A stretch of DNA of 64,000 nucleotides from Fabrea salina (taxonomy: Eukaryota > Ciliophora > Heterotrichea > Heterotrichida > Fabreidae), in assembly GCA_022984795.1 (NCBI GenBank), contig JALIHJ010000039.1, positions 124,001 to 188,000 on the forward strand, written 5' to 3'. Positions 27,061 to 35,974 of the stretch are shown in pieces. Positions within the stretch are counted from its first letter, which is position 1. Each line of letters begins with the position of its first letter. Position numbers and translations under genes: made by a program. A model generated the notes under the pieces. It saw only the letters and a list, made by a program, of their open reading frames with translations, made no database searches and had not been told where the DNA came from.

Positions 27061-28455
27061 TTAAATTATCTTAACTGACCACACTTGACTAGTATGGCCT
27101 TTTAGTTCTTGAGTCTGTCTGCCTGTAGAGAGGTTCCAAACTCTCACTGATTTGTCTCCATAGCCACCTCCAGACACCAAGTACTTGTCGTCATTTGATA
27201 GACTCACTGAAAGTACTCCTCCGGCATGCCCTCTGAGTACTTGAGTAGTTTTTCCAGAAGTGAGACTCCACACTCTAATAGTTTTGTCATCACTTCCTGA
27301 GACTACAAACTGGTCATCACTTGAAATAGCAATCGAATTGACATAACCACTATGTCCTTTAAAAACTCTAATCAGATCTCCAGAAATGAAACTCCACACT
27401 CTAACAGTACGGTCATCACTCCCGGAGACAATGTAGTGGTCAGTCTTGGAAATACCCACTGAATTAACATAATCACTATGGCTTCTTAAGACTTTAACCA
27501 CTTCTCCAGTATTTAGACTCCACACTCTAACCGTACTGTCAGCACTACCAGAGACAATGTGTTGGTCCCTGCTAGAAATGGCTACTGAGTTAACAACACT
27601 ACTGTGGCTTTCAAGCAATAAAGTTTGTCTTCCAGAAGGTAGACTCCACACTCTGATAGTTTCATCACGGCTTCCTGACACTAAGAATTCATCCTTGTTC
27701 GAAATAGCTAAACATAATATTGTATTACTGTGACCCTTAAGCACTTGAGTTGCTTCTCCAGTAGCTAGACTCCACAGTCGAATAGTTGAGTCTCCGCTGC
27801 CTGATGCAATTAGGTCTTTTGCCCAAGACACAGCCAATGAATAGATTGTGTCATCATGCCCCTTTAACACTCTGCACTGGCCATTCTTCCACACTCTGAC
27901 ATTGGTGTCAGCACCAGCAGAGACTATTGTACGTGGAGTTTCTTTTTGGAGTAACTCAACTTGCTTTTGTAGACTAGCAACATTAGACTCAAGGGCCTTT
28001 CTTTGGTTTTCAAAATCTTGCTTAAGTTTCTGAATTTCTCTTTCTTTCAACTCTGCGTTTCTTTCAGCTTCCTCCGAATCACCCAAACCCAGTTGGTTGA
28101 CAGCCTGCTTGAGCATTTCTTGAGGTTTGATTTGGTTAACTTCTTGGACTACCTGGTCAATGATTAGTGAGCTCTTGGAATAAGAACCAACCATCTGCTT
28201 CCTCAGTTGACTAAGCCGGAGGAGTTGTTGGGAGGTTGCTTTAGTGAGCTCTGAAAAAACTAGTTCAGTCGTTTGAATGATTTGGTTCTTCTTCTCAGAA
28301 ATCACTTCAAAGGCTTCGTTGAGTGTTGCTTTTCCAGGCAGAGGACATACACTGTGACGCTGTGTGATATGGCTCATGACCAAATGATCACAGAGGAGAA
28401 CTCCACAACTGCATTTGTAAATAGCCGGACACCCTGAACCACAACTAGTTTCCAT
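27061..28455 (-). CDS. B-box-like zinc finger, coiled coil, WD40 propeller protein (copy 1)
   Basis: A 464-residue protein. Residues 5-34 carry C-x3-C-x5-C-x-C-x4-C-x-H-x4-H-x4-H, a B-box-like zinc site. Residues ~55-175 are coiled coil. Residues 180-464 form seven WD40 repeats of unusually uniform sequence (VSGSDDKTIRVWSLTSGK type). The architecture is TRIM-like without RING. It has a near-identical twin at 45173. It is 24 bp upstream of the decayed LRR gene on the same strand. Likely a protein-recognition scaffold; partner unknown. Confidence 0.88.
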   Translation of the reverse strand: METSCGSGCPAIYKCSCGVLLCDHLVMSHITQRHSVCPLPGKATLNEAFEVISEKKNQIIQTTELVFSELTKATSQQLLRLSQLRKQMVGSYSKSSLIIDQVVQEVNQIKPQEMLKQAVNQLGLGDSEEAERNAELKEREIQKLKQDFENQRKALESNVASLQKQVELLQKETPRTIVSAGADTNVRVWKNGQCRVLKGHDDTIYSLAVSWAKDLIASGSGDSTIRLWSLATGEATQVLKGHSNTILCLAISNKDEFLVSGSRDETIRVWSLPSGRQTLLLESHSSVVNSVAISSRDQHIVSGSADSTVRVWSLNTGEVVKVLRSHSDYVNSVGISKTDHYIVSGSDDRTVRVWSFISGDLIRVFKGHSGYVNSIAISSDDQFVVSGSDDKTIRVWSLTSGKTTQVLRGHAGGVLSVSLSNDDKYLVSGGGYGDKSVRVWNLSTGRQTQELKGHTSQVWSVKII

Positions 28456-28594
28456 TATAACTACTTAATTTATACTTACCCTGGCTTGTGAATATACTTC
28501 TGAGCCTTTAAAAACTAAGTTAATTTCTCATGCTTTGGCAATCTCTTTTATTGGCAACCGTCTGAACTTATTTTCCATTTGTAACTAACATTAA

Positions 28595-29797
28595 ATGACT
28601 GACTGGGGAGGTTTCCAACAACTAGGTTTAAAAATAGGCCAAGAATCGATTCAAAAAAGGTACTTTGCTTTGAAACGAGTGCTTCTAACAGGGGCTTCAA
28701 GTGGAATAGGACGTGCTTGTGGAATATGGTTACTGAATCAAGGAGCAAGGGTGGCACTTGTAGGCAGAAACATTGAAGAACTCACAAAAATAGGGGAACA
28801 GTTTCCAAACCAAGCAATAGCAGTTAAGTGTGACTTAGCAATTGACTTGGAACAGTACGACATGGTAAGGTCAGTAGTTGAGTCTTTTGGAGGCCTGGAC
28901 ATACTAATTAACGCCGCAGGTGTAGTTTTTGACGACGACACTGAGCACACTTACCCACAAGACCACGACTACTTAGTGGACATCAACTTAAGGTCAATCT
29001 ACCACATCTCACAACTGTGTCAGTCTTTCCTAGAAAAAAGCAAAGGATGCATAGTTAACATTTCAAGCATCTGGGGAAACAAACCTGCCCAAGGAATGAC
29101 TTCTTACTGCATGACTAAGGCAGGACTTGAAATGCTCACTAAGTGCCTTGCTTTAGAAATGAACTCTGTGCGAGTCAACGCTGTTGCCCCTGGGTTTGTA
29201 AATACCAACTACTTCGCCAACGCTGGAGTTAGTCCTTTAGAACTCAAAAAGCTTTCTAAGAGACTCAAAGAAACCAACCCTATGAAGAAGACTGCCTGGG
29301 CAGACGACATAGTTAAAGCCATAGTGTTTTTGTGCAGTGACAGAGCTTCTAACATCACAGGACAAGTACTAAGAGTTGACGGAGGCCAGCACTTAACTTC
29401 TTCACTGTACACTCACTGGGACTCAACTCCTAAAATGAACTCTAAGTACTTCCCTACAGGAGTCAAGTTAGTTGAAAGAATGACTGGCTGGGTTTCTAAG
29501 CAACTAGGAGGCGAACAAGAACACGGAACCGAGTGGCTTATGGAACAGGAGTCCAAGTCTAACTGGAGCACCAACCTAGCAGATGCCCACCTGAAAGTGT
29601 CTGACAACTACTCTAAACTAGAAAACGAACAACACGTAATAGCAGGACTAGGCCAGAAAAAAGACGAAGAAGGGACTATCTACACTGCAGAGAACCCCAA
29701 ACCTGCGCGCTTCATCCAAGATGATGGATCGAGTAGCATAGGTTCCCCAGTTAAAACTCAGGTTTCTCCTACAAGTGCCCCGGCTAAGTTTAAGTGA
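28595..29797 (+). CDS. Short-chain dehydrogenase/reductase with C-terminal extension
   Basis: A 400-residue protein. Rossmann NAD(P) site TGASSGIGRACG, structural NAAG, catalytic Ser in NISSIWG and Tyr/Lys in SYCMTKAG are all present; the GQVLRVDGG end of the classical SDR core lies near residue 270. Some 130 further residues (MTGWVSKQLGGEQEHGTEW...) are polar and unrecognised. Substrate not predictable. Ends in TGA, 4 bp from the convergent kinase gene. Confidence 0.9.
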   Translation: MTDWGGFQQLGLKIGQESIQKRYFALKRVLLTGASSGIGRACGIWLLNQGARVALVGRNIEELTKIGEQFPNQAIAVKCDLAIDLEQYDMVRSVVESFGGLDILINAAGVVFDDDTEHTYPQDHDYLVDINLRSIYHISQLCQSFLEKSKGCIVNISSIWGNKPAQGMTSYCMTKAGLEMLTKCLALEMNSVRVNAVAPGFVNTNYFANAGVSPLELKKLSKRLKETNPMKKTAWADDIVKAIVFLCSDRASNITGQVLRVDGGQHLTSSLYTHWDSTPKMNSKYFPTGVKLVERMTGWVSKQLGGEQEHGTEWLMEQESKSNWSTNLADAHLKVSDNYSKLENEQHVIAGLGQKKDEEGTIYTAENPKPARFIQDDGSSSIGSPVKTQVSPTSAPAKFK

Positions 29798-29801
29798 TTA
29801 A

Positions 29802-31715
29802 TTACTTGATTGTGTTAGAAAGTCCTTTCACAGGGTTAATGAATGACCAGTCGTCCAGTCTTTTTTCTTCTTCTTCAAGAACTCCAAACATCCTTTCTGC
29901 AGTGATTTCTTTAGGAATTCTCCTAACTGGCTTGATTTCAGGTGGTTTGACTTGTTTCTGCAAGTAGGCTTCCCAGTTCACGTCTCTGAAGAAGTCGTGG
30001 GACTTAATTTCTTCAGAGTCTCCTGGTCCTGCTCCCAGTCTTTTGGTGGGGTCTCTGTGAAGCAGTTGCTTTATGAGGGTTTTGGACTCTACAGACAAGT
30101 GCTTGGGAACCTTGAGTTTGCCTCGCTGGATGTTGTTGAAGAGCTGCTCTCTGTTGGAGGAGTAGTAAGGAGGGCTTCCAACTAACATTTCGTACATGAT
30201 GACTCCTAACAAGTACCAGTCCACTGAACGGGTGTGTCCAGACCTGCGTAGCATTTCAGGGGCCAAGTAAGCTACAGACCCACAGAAGGACCTGGAGATC
30301 TGTCCCTCGGTGACGCCTTCTTTAGACAGGCCGAAGTCAGTGAGTTTGGCATGGCCTTCTTCGTTAAGGACTACGTTTTCAGGTTTAAGGTCTCTAAAGA
30401 TGATTCCGTGCTTGTGGAGTTCTTCAAGTGCCAAAAGAATCTCGCAGATGTAAAACCTTGCTTTTTCGTCAGTGAACCTTTTTTCTCTAGCCAAGTGAAG
30501 TCCTAAGTCCCCGCCGCCACAGTAGTCCATGACCATGCAGAGTTTCTCAGGAGTCTGGAAAGAGTAGTTGAGTTTAACTATGTAGGGGTGGTTGATGTTT
30601 TTGAGTATGTTTCTTTCAGTAAAGGCGTAGCGAATAAGGTTGTTGCCCAGAACCTTTTCTTTCTTAAGTGTCTTCAGTGCAAACTGCTGGCCAGAGTCAA
30701 TCTTCTCCACAAGAAACACCTCTCCAAAACTGCCTTTGCCCAGTTGAAGGATCCCTCTGAAGTCTGAAGGACCAACTTTGCTAGGAGGCAAAGGGAGTTC
30801 GATGCTTTTGGGCAGAGCTAAAGTTTTTTTGAACAGTTGGAGTTTAGGTCTGTCATTGAAGGTTTTTAAGTCTTGTTCGCGAGGCTTGATGTTTCCTTTA
30901 AGCATCATTTTGTTGATGTGGTCTTCCCTGGAGTTGTGCATTATCACTCCAAAAAAAGGAGTCCGGTTGTAAGGAGTTGAAGGCAGTTTTAAGTTGTTTT
31001 TTTTGCAGTGTTTGTAAAAGGCTTCGTAAGTCTCTATGTTAATCATGTAGTCAAAAGAGGTTTTGCCCAAAACATTAGTAACAAATATGTCTGGCTTCTG
31101 CCCAAGCAGCCAAGTCACCATATCTGCGTGCCCGTACATAGCAGAGTAGTGCGTTGGGGTGTTGTTTTCAAGGTCCTGAGCGTTAGTGTCAGCTCCGTGT
31201 TCCACCAAAAGTTTAGCTACGTTCAGGTGTCCGTGCACACAAGCTAGGTGAAGAGGTGTTCTTCCAATAGAAGTTCTGCTGTCAACGTTGGGTTTTTCGC
31301 CTTGTAGAAGCACTACTTCGCAGGCATCATGGAACCCGTCTGCGGCAGCCATATGAAGGGCTGTCCAGTCGTTAAGCCCTTTAGAGTTGGGTTGGGCTAC
31401 TAGTTCTCCATAGATTTCTCTGTCCAGAAGTTCTTTGCACCGGTTGACATCGTTCCTCTGAACAGCAGCCCAAAGGGACTGGTTCATCTTTCTTTTTTCT
31501 TTGTAGAACTCCTCAAGTTCGATTTTGGAGGCTTTCATACTTAGAACGCTGGTGTACTGGGAAGCAAATTCAGTTTTGTTTTCATCCCTTACATCAATTT
31601 CTTCACCTGTGTCTAAGTTCCTTATTTTAAACATTTCTTCAGGCATGCTGCCTTGGCGGTCCAAACAGCTGTCGTAGTCCGACTCGTAGATGGAGGCTTC
31701 CTCTTTTATCATCAT
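29802..31715 (-). CDS. Ankyrin repeat AGC-type protein kinase
   Basis: A 637-residue protein: about five ankyrin repeats (residues ~75-230), then a kinase domain (residues ~320-585) with LGKGSFGEVFLVEK, FALKTLKKEKV, IIFRDLKPENVVL (Phe in place of the usual His/Tyr before RD), LTDFGLSKEG and CGSVAYLAPEM. An AGC C-tail follows (KSHDFFRDVNWEAYLQKQV) and ends with a WSFINP hydrophobic-motif-like stretch. The ankyrin-AGC fusion is not an animal-type arrangement. All catalytic residues are present; substrates are unknown. Confidence 0.92.
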   Translation of the reverse strand: MMIKEEASIYESDYDSCLDRQGSMPEEMFKIRNLDTGEEIDVRDENKTEFASQYTSVLSMKASKIELEEFYKEKRKMNQSLWAAVQRNDVNRCKELLDREIYGELVAQPNSKGLNDWTALHMAAADGFHDACEVVLLQGEKPNVDSRTSIGRTPLHLACVHGHLNVAKLLVEHGADTNAQDLENNTPTHYSAMYGHADMVTWLLGQKPDIFVTNVLGKTSFDYMINIETYEAFYKHCKKNNLKLPSTPYNRTPFFGVIMHNSREDHINKMMLKGNIKPREQDLKTFNDRPKLQLFKKTLALPKSIELPLPPSKVGPSDFRGILQLGKGSFGEVFLVEKIDSGQQFALKTLKKEKVLGNNLIRYAFTERNILKNINHPYIVKLNYSFQTPEKLCMVMDYCGGGDLGLHLAREKRFTDEKARFYICEILLALEELHKHGIIFRDLKPENVVLNEEGHAKLTDFGLSKEGVTEGQISRSFCGSVAYLAPEMLRRSGHTRSVDWYLLGVIMYEMLVGSPPYYSSNREQLFNNIQRGKLKVPKHLSVESKTLIKQLLHRDPTKRLGAGPGDSEEIKSHDFFRDVNWEAYLQKQVKPPEIKPVRRIPKEITAERMFGVLEEEEKRLDDWSFINPVKGLSNTIK

Positions 31716-31744
31716 TTTAAGTTCTTAATAAACATGCAACTAAA

Positions 31745-32623
31745 ATGAAAAAACTTATAGAGCCATACATTCGACTTGGCAGGTTCGACAAACCTATTGG
31801 AGGAATGCTTGTACTGTGGCCTTGTTCTTGGTCGGCTTCTTTGGCTTCAGCCAGTGGCTTCCCACATCTAGGCTGGTATGCCTGTGCAGTTGGAGCTTCT
31901 TTTATGCTGAGGGCTGCAGGCTGCACAGCTAACGACTGGTGGGACCGCGAGATCGACAAAAAGGTTGAACGCACCAAAAACAGACCCCTTGCTTCTGGAG
32001 AAATCTCTCAAAAAGGCGCAGCAGCTTTCTTTTTATTTAACTTAGCACCTATTCCTGTGGCTTGGTCACTTATGGGACCAAACACAAGGTCCTTTTTGCT
32101 TATGTCTTTACCTTTGCTGAGTTTGTACCCCACAGCTAAGCGCTTCACTAACTGGCCTCAAGCAGTACTGGGATTAGCTATGAATTACGGGTGCCTTGTG
32201 AACTACGTTTTTCTAACTGAGAAACTCGACCCTTCAATAACTGTTCCTCTGTACTTAGGCAGTTGGTGCTGGACTATGGTTTACGACTCAATTTACGCTT
32301 ATCAAGACGTGAAGGACGACAGAAAGATTGGAGTGGGTTCAACTGCTTTGACTTGGGGAGAGAACTACAAGCCTTTTTGCGCTTTGTTCACAGCAGGTTC
32401 AGCTTTGGGTTGGGGACTGTGTGGAGTGTCTGCCAACTTGGGCTGGGGTTACTTTGTGTGCTTAGGTGCTTCTATTTCACACATGACTTACCAGTGGACT
32501 ACTGTAGACATCAAAAACGTGGACGACTGCTGGAAGAAGTTCGTGAGTAACCAGTGGATGGGAGGAATTATGCTTTTGGGTTTCTTTTTGGGCAAAGTGA
32601 CTCGCAAAGAAGAAAATAAATAA
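31745..32623 (+). CDS. COQ2: 4-hydroxybenzoate polyprenyltransferase (UbiA family)
   Basis: A 292-residue integral membrane prenyltransferase with the two aspartate-rich motifs NDWWDREIDKKVERTKNRPL and YDSIYAYQDVKDDRKIG, and about eight membrane helices. It attaches the polyprenyl tail to 4-hydroxybenzoate in ubiquinone synthesis in the mitochondrial inner membrane. Only 29 bp separate it from the divergent kinase start, and 1 bp from the convergent hydroxylase stop. Confidence 0.94.
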   Translation: MKKLIEPYIRLGRFDKPIGGMLVLWPCSWSASLASASGFPHLGWYACAVGASFMLRAAGCTANDWWDREIDKKVERTKNRPLASGEISQKGAAAFFLFNLAPIPVAWSLMGPNTRSFLLMSLPLLSLYPTAKRFTNWPQAVLGLAMNYGCLVNYVFLTEKLDPSITVPLYLGSWCWTMVYDSIYAYQDVKDDRKIGVGSTALTWGENYKPFCALFTAGSALGWGLCGVSANLGWGYFVCLGASISHMTYQWTTVDIKNVDDCWKKFVSNQWMGGIMLLGFFLGKVTRKEENK

Positions 32624-32624
32624 G

Positions 32625-33899
32625 TTATTTACTAGCTTTGATTCTTTGAAGGACTCTTACTTGGTTGATGTCCTTGTCAAACGATACAGTAACTGCCCTG
32701 GGGACTTCTTTGGCGTAGTTAGCCATCATTTCTTTAGCCTCTGCAAAGCTGTGGCTGTACCAGTAAATAGGCTGCAGTTTAGTAATGGGGTAGTCTACTT
32801 GACAAGCCTTCCTAGGGTCGAAGTACCTTTTCTCAGAAGCTTCGCTGACACAGTTTAGTATCTCGTCAACTGAACTGAGGTTGCCTGCTCCGTAAGCTTT
32901 GATTTTGCCTTCTTTGGTTTTTAGAACTCCAAATTCAACTGAAAACCAGTAACAGGTTGCAAGTTTTTTAATTTCTTCGTCTGAGACTCCTAAACTCGCA
33001 AGCCCAATTTCCTGCGAGAAGTCTGCAAAGTCAGGGTTGGCAAACATTGGAGCGTGTCCTAAAAGTTCGTGCACCAAGTCAGGTTCTGGAGTGTAGAAGG
33101 GAACAGAGTGGTGCCTTATGTACTGCGTGGAAGCAAATACTCTAAGTGCTAAGGAGTTCAAAAAGTCCCTTGCTGAAAGAAGCCCTGTGATGGGCTTCAA
33201 GCGGAAACCTGTTTTGTTGACTAGGTAATTGCTGATGTCTGCTAGTTGGGGAATGTTTGACTCACTGTAGCCACAGTGCTTTTCCATGTCGATAAACGAC
33301 TCGTTGAATTCTTCGCAGGCGTGCTTTCTGTGGAGAGGAGTAAGGGTGTTGTAGATCACTTTCCAAGTTTCTAGTTCTTGTTGGGTGTAGGTCACACGTG
33401 GAATTTCTGAGTCAGTAGTTTTATAGTCCTTTGCTATTTCTGCGATTTCGTGTCTGCGCTTTTTGTAAACTTCGTCTTTGAACCCAGGGTGGTCGGACTC
33501 TAGTTCAGACCCAGCATTCAGAGTGGTTTGGTCAAGTAAGTCGAGGTCTTCAAGTTTCCGAGGAAACCAAGGAACTTCTTTGCTTCCTATTATTTTCACC
33601 TCAATGTCGTGCTTGCTAAGCTCCTCAATAGTTTTGTCTAAAGACCCACTGTCGCTTCCTTCGATGTCAGCAATGAAGCTGTAACCTTTCTTGGTGTCAA
33701 GCAAACTCGCAGGTCTGCTTTCAATATGCGTGAGGGTTAAGTTATTGTTAACGAAGCAAGACAAAGCATGCTGTAAAGCCCCAGGTCTGTCTTTGTTGAT
33801 GGTGAACAGCACTGACTGCAAGTTGCCCACCTCGAACGCAGTGTCAGTTGAGTATGGTTCAAAATGAGAAAGTCTGCGACACAAAGCACGAAGAATCAT
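32625..33899 (-). CDS. PAH: Phenylalanine hydroxylase (aromatic amino acid hydroxylase)
   Basis: A 424-residue enzyme read from MILRALCRRL (33899), since a longer start would overlap the divergent ferredoxin gene. An N-terminal ACT-type regulatory domain (SVLFTINKDRPGALQHALSC) precedes the catalytic domain. The iron ligands are visible in VHELLGHAPM (two His) and SVEFGVLK (Glu). The pterin-dependent enzyme makes tyrosine from phenylalanine; tyrosine or tryptophan specificity is less likely but not excluded by eye. Confidence 0.92.
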   Translation of the reverse strand: MILRALCRRLSHFEPYSTDTAFEVGNLQSVLFTINKDRPGALQHALSCFVNNNLTLTHIESRPASLLDTKKGYSFIADIEGSDSGSLDKTIEELSKHDIEVKIIGSKEVPWFPRKLEDLDLLDQTTLNAGSELESDHPGFKDEVYKKRRHEIAEIAKDYKTTDSEIPRVTYTQQELETWKVIYNTLTPLHRKHACEEFNESFIDMEKHCGYSESNIPQLADISNYLVNKTGFRLKPITGLLSARDFLNSLALRVFASTQYIRHHSVPFYTPEPDLVHELLGHAPMFANPDFADFSQEIGLASLGVSDEEIKKLATCYWFSVEFGVLKTKEGKIKAYGAGNLSSVDEILNCVSEASEKRYFDPRKACQVDYPITKLQPIYWYSHSFAEAKEMMANYAKEVPRAVTVSFDKDINQVRVLQRIKASK

Positions 33900-33906
33900 T
33901 TTATAA
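33900..33906. promoter_or_regulatory. Seven-base spacer between two divergent start codons
   Basis: The bases TTTATAA separate the PAH ATG (minus) from the ferredoxin-like ATG (plus). Any promoter must lie in coding sequence or within these bases. Confidence 0.7.
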
Positions 33907-34455
33907 ATGCAAGGAGTAAGGGCCACTTTTAGAAGAGGAATCTTGGCAAGAGTCCCTGTTAGAGGCGACAAAGACATTCAGTCCCACCAAAGAAAACCCA
34001 TTCCCAAAGTTGCTGACAAAATAGTTTGGCTCAACGTTATTGACGTAGACGGGCTTAAACATGTAGTGCCTGGAATGGAAGGAGAGTCCATGATGCACGC
34101 TATTAAACGAAACATGATCTACATTCCTGCAAGTTGCAGAGGAGGCGACCAGATGATTCCAGAAACAGAGGACCCTGTAGACCCCCTTCGTTACGGTCCA
34201 GTTTGTTCAGAGTGCCAAGTGGTCATTGGAGATCCCTGGGTTAGGTACTTGAAGCCTTTGGGGAAGTGGGAGTACGACAGACTCACCAAGTCTTCTACAG
34301 GTTTCTTCACTCCGCAGTCCAGACTTTCTTGTTGTTTGAAACTTGAAAAGTGGATGAACGGGATGGAACTAGCCATTCCTCTAAACATGGAGCAACGCAC
34401 TGAAGGGCTTGAATGGAATGTTAGTGTTGGTGAAAACCGAGTCTTCAGGGATTAA
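33907..34455 (+). CDS. Mitochondrial ferredoxin-like protein with widened cysteine spacing
   Basis: A 182-residue protein with a basic, Arg-rich leader suited to mitochondrial import. Cysteines at 77, 100, 103 and 142/143 match the adrenodoxin order but with C-x22-C-x2-C-x38-C where C-x5-C-x2-C-x36-38-C is usual. The context (YIPASCRGG, GPVCSECQVVI, SRLSCCLKL) is ferredoxin-like. Plants and Tetrahymena carry such a divergent ferredoxin as a bridge subunit of respiratory complex I; this is a reasonable guess here. An electron-transfer ferredoxin is the alternative. Confidence 0.72.
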   Translation: MQGVRATFRRGILARVPVRGDKDIQSHQRKPIPKVADKIVWLNVIDVDGLKHVVPGMEGESMMHAIKRNMIYIPASCRGGDQMIPETEDPVDPLRYGPVCSECQVVIGDPWVRYLKPLGKWEYDRLTKSSTGFFTPQSRLSCCLKLEKWMNGMELAIPLNMEQRTEGLEWNVSVGENRVFRD

Positions 34456-34534
34456 CTAACTCGAATTTATTTAAGCATTACGTGGTAGAGTGGTTAGTTT
34501 CAATGACCTACTTACTTTAAACTTCCTATATAAT

Positions 34535-35791
34535 ATGGATCACTCTTGCAAAGGCATCAATTGTCAAGGTATTGAGAATTACTGCAATGATCCTAGTCAC
34601 TCTTTGGCTTATCTGTGTGACTGTAAAGGGGCCAGGAAGAAACATGATAGACATATGGTTAGAATACTTGATTTTGAGTTTTTCACTGATTGCATTTCTA
34701 GAGTTCAACAAGAGTGCATGCAGAAGAAGAAGGAATTTACTTGTAAAGCTAATGACTGTATTGACAGTATTCTAAAGACTTTAAACAATTACAACTCTAA
34801 TCTAGAAAAACTTTTCCAAGAATGCAAGCAAGCCAAGGAAGCATTGAACTCACCCCAGACAAGACTTGGAGCTCTCAAAAAGTACATTGATCTCGAGAGT
34901 CCTGAAGAACAACTTAAAAGAATATTAGACCCTAAGGTAGAAGAAGCAGAGTTTTACATGGAGATCCAGAGAGGAATGGGGTTATTAAGTAGTGAAATAG
35001 AAGAATCTTTAGTCTCTGAGAAGTTCCAGGAATTCTTGAGGTACCCTAGATCAGTTACTTCTGTTAAGATAGGAGGAGGAATAGAGTTTGAGGTATTTTT
35101 GAGTTCACTGCCTTACTCAAATCTTACTATAGCAGATCTGGGATATAATGCAATAGGTGCTAAAGGAGCCAAGGCACTAGCTAGGGCTTTGCCTAATTCT
35201 CAACTTACCGGGCTGGATTTGGGATTCAATGAAATAGGTGATGAGGGAGCTAAAGCACTAGCTATTGCTTTGACTAAGTCCCGACTCATTCAGCTTAATT
35301 TAGGAGGCAATTGGATAGGTGATCAAGGAGTCAAAGCATTAGCTAGTGCTTTGGCTAGTTGTCAATTAACTCAACTGAGTTTGCGAGAGAATGTAATATG
35401 TGACGAGGGAATAAAAGCATTGGCTACTGGCTTGTCTAGGTCCCAACTGACTCTACTAGGTTTGGGATGGAATAGAATAGGTTCAGAGGGAGTTGAGGCA
35501 CTAGCTAGGGCTTTGTCCAGTTCTAAACTGATTGAACTAGATTTATGGAACGATTCTATAGGTGACACAGGAGCTGTAGCACTAGCTAGTGCTTTGTCTA
35601 GTTCCCAACTCATTAAACTATATTTAGGGAGCAATGAAATAGGTGACCAAGGAGCCAAAGCATTAGCTATTGCTTTGCTTAGTTCCAGAATTACTAAACT
35701 GAATTTGGGATTCAATAGAATAGGCTCAGAAGGAGCCAATGCACTAAAAGAAGCTAACACTCTAATTCCTAATATTGAAATAGTCTTTTGA
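34535..35791 (+). CDS. B-box-like zinc finger, coiled coil, LRR protein (copy 1)
   Basis: A 418-residue protein from MDHSCKGINCQ, right after TATAATATGG. The N-terminus has C-x4-C, a later C-x-C (LCDCKGARKKH) and H residues as a B-box-like site. A coiled coil covers residues ~45-125, then a linker, and from ~205 about eight RI-type LRRs of 28 residues (QLTGLDLGFNEIGDEGAKAL type), nearly uniform. Paralogue of 35975-37405 and of the decayed gene at 25573. Likely a recognition scaffold. Confidence 0.85.
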   Translation: MDHSCKGINCQGIENYCNDPSHSLAYLCDCKGARKKHDRHMVRILDFEFFTDCISRVQQECMQKKKEFTCKANDCIDSILKTLNNYNSNLEKLFQECKQAKEALNSPQTRLGALKKYIDLESPEEQLKRILDPKVEEAEFYMEIQRGMGLLSSEIEESLVSEKFQEFLRYPRSVTSVKIGGGIEFEVFLSSLPYSNLTIADLGYNAIGAKGAKALARALPNSQLTGLDLGFNEIGDEGAKALAIALTKSRLIQLNLGGNWIGDQGVKALASALASCQLTQLSLRENVICDEGIKALATGLSRSQLTLLGLGWNRIGSEGVEALARALSSSKLIELDLWNDSIGDTGAVALASALSSSQLIKLYLGSNEIGDQGAKALAIALLSSRITKLNLGFNRIGSEGANALKEANTLIPNIEIVF

Positions 35792-35850
35792 TTTCTAGAC
35801 ATAGAAATTCACCTTACATAGGATAGTCATCAAAATTAATGTAAGAATAA

Positions 35851-35942
35851 ATGGGTTGTTGAAGCCGAAAAACTGCTTAAGTACTATAAACTCCTTCATA
35901 CCTAGGGGAAGAAGGCTCAGGAATAGTCCACAAAGCAACAAG
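35851..35942 (+). pseudogene. Truncated relic of a CDPK gene 5' end
   Basis: The sequence from ATGGGTTGTTG matches the start of the CDPK gene at 37503 and then, after an internal deletion, its bases 37642-37720 (AACTGCTTAAGTACTATAAA..., GGCTCAGGAATAGTCCACAA). About 30 bp upstream is also shared with 37470-37502. It marks a tandem duplication that carried the LRR gene plus the beginning of the neighbouring kinase. Not a functional gene. Confidence 0.85.
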
Positions 35943-35974
35943 GTCTTCTAAGTAGTTTGTTCATATAATATAAT

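Noticed and set aside
21360-29797. Possible reassignment of TGA to Trp, as in Blepharisma
   Set aside because: TGA ends several complete genes (21884, 19527, 29797) at the expected protein end, no in-frame TGA interrupts conserved domains, and Trp is coded by TGG.
34476-34510. tRNA-like string (GTGGTAGAGTGGTTAG)
   Set aside because: Only a D-arm-like fragment; no anticodon arm or T arm follows, so no tRNA can be folded.
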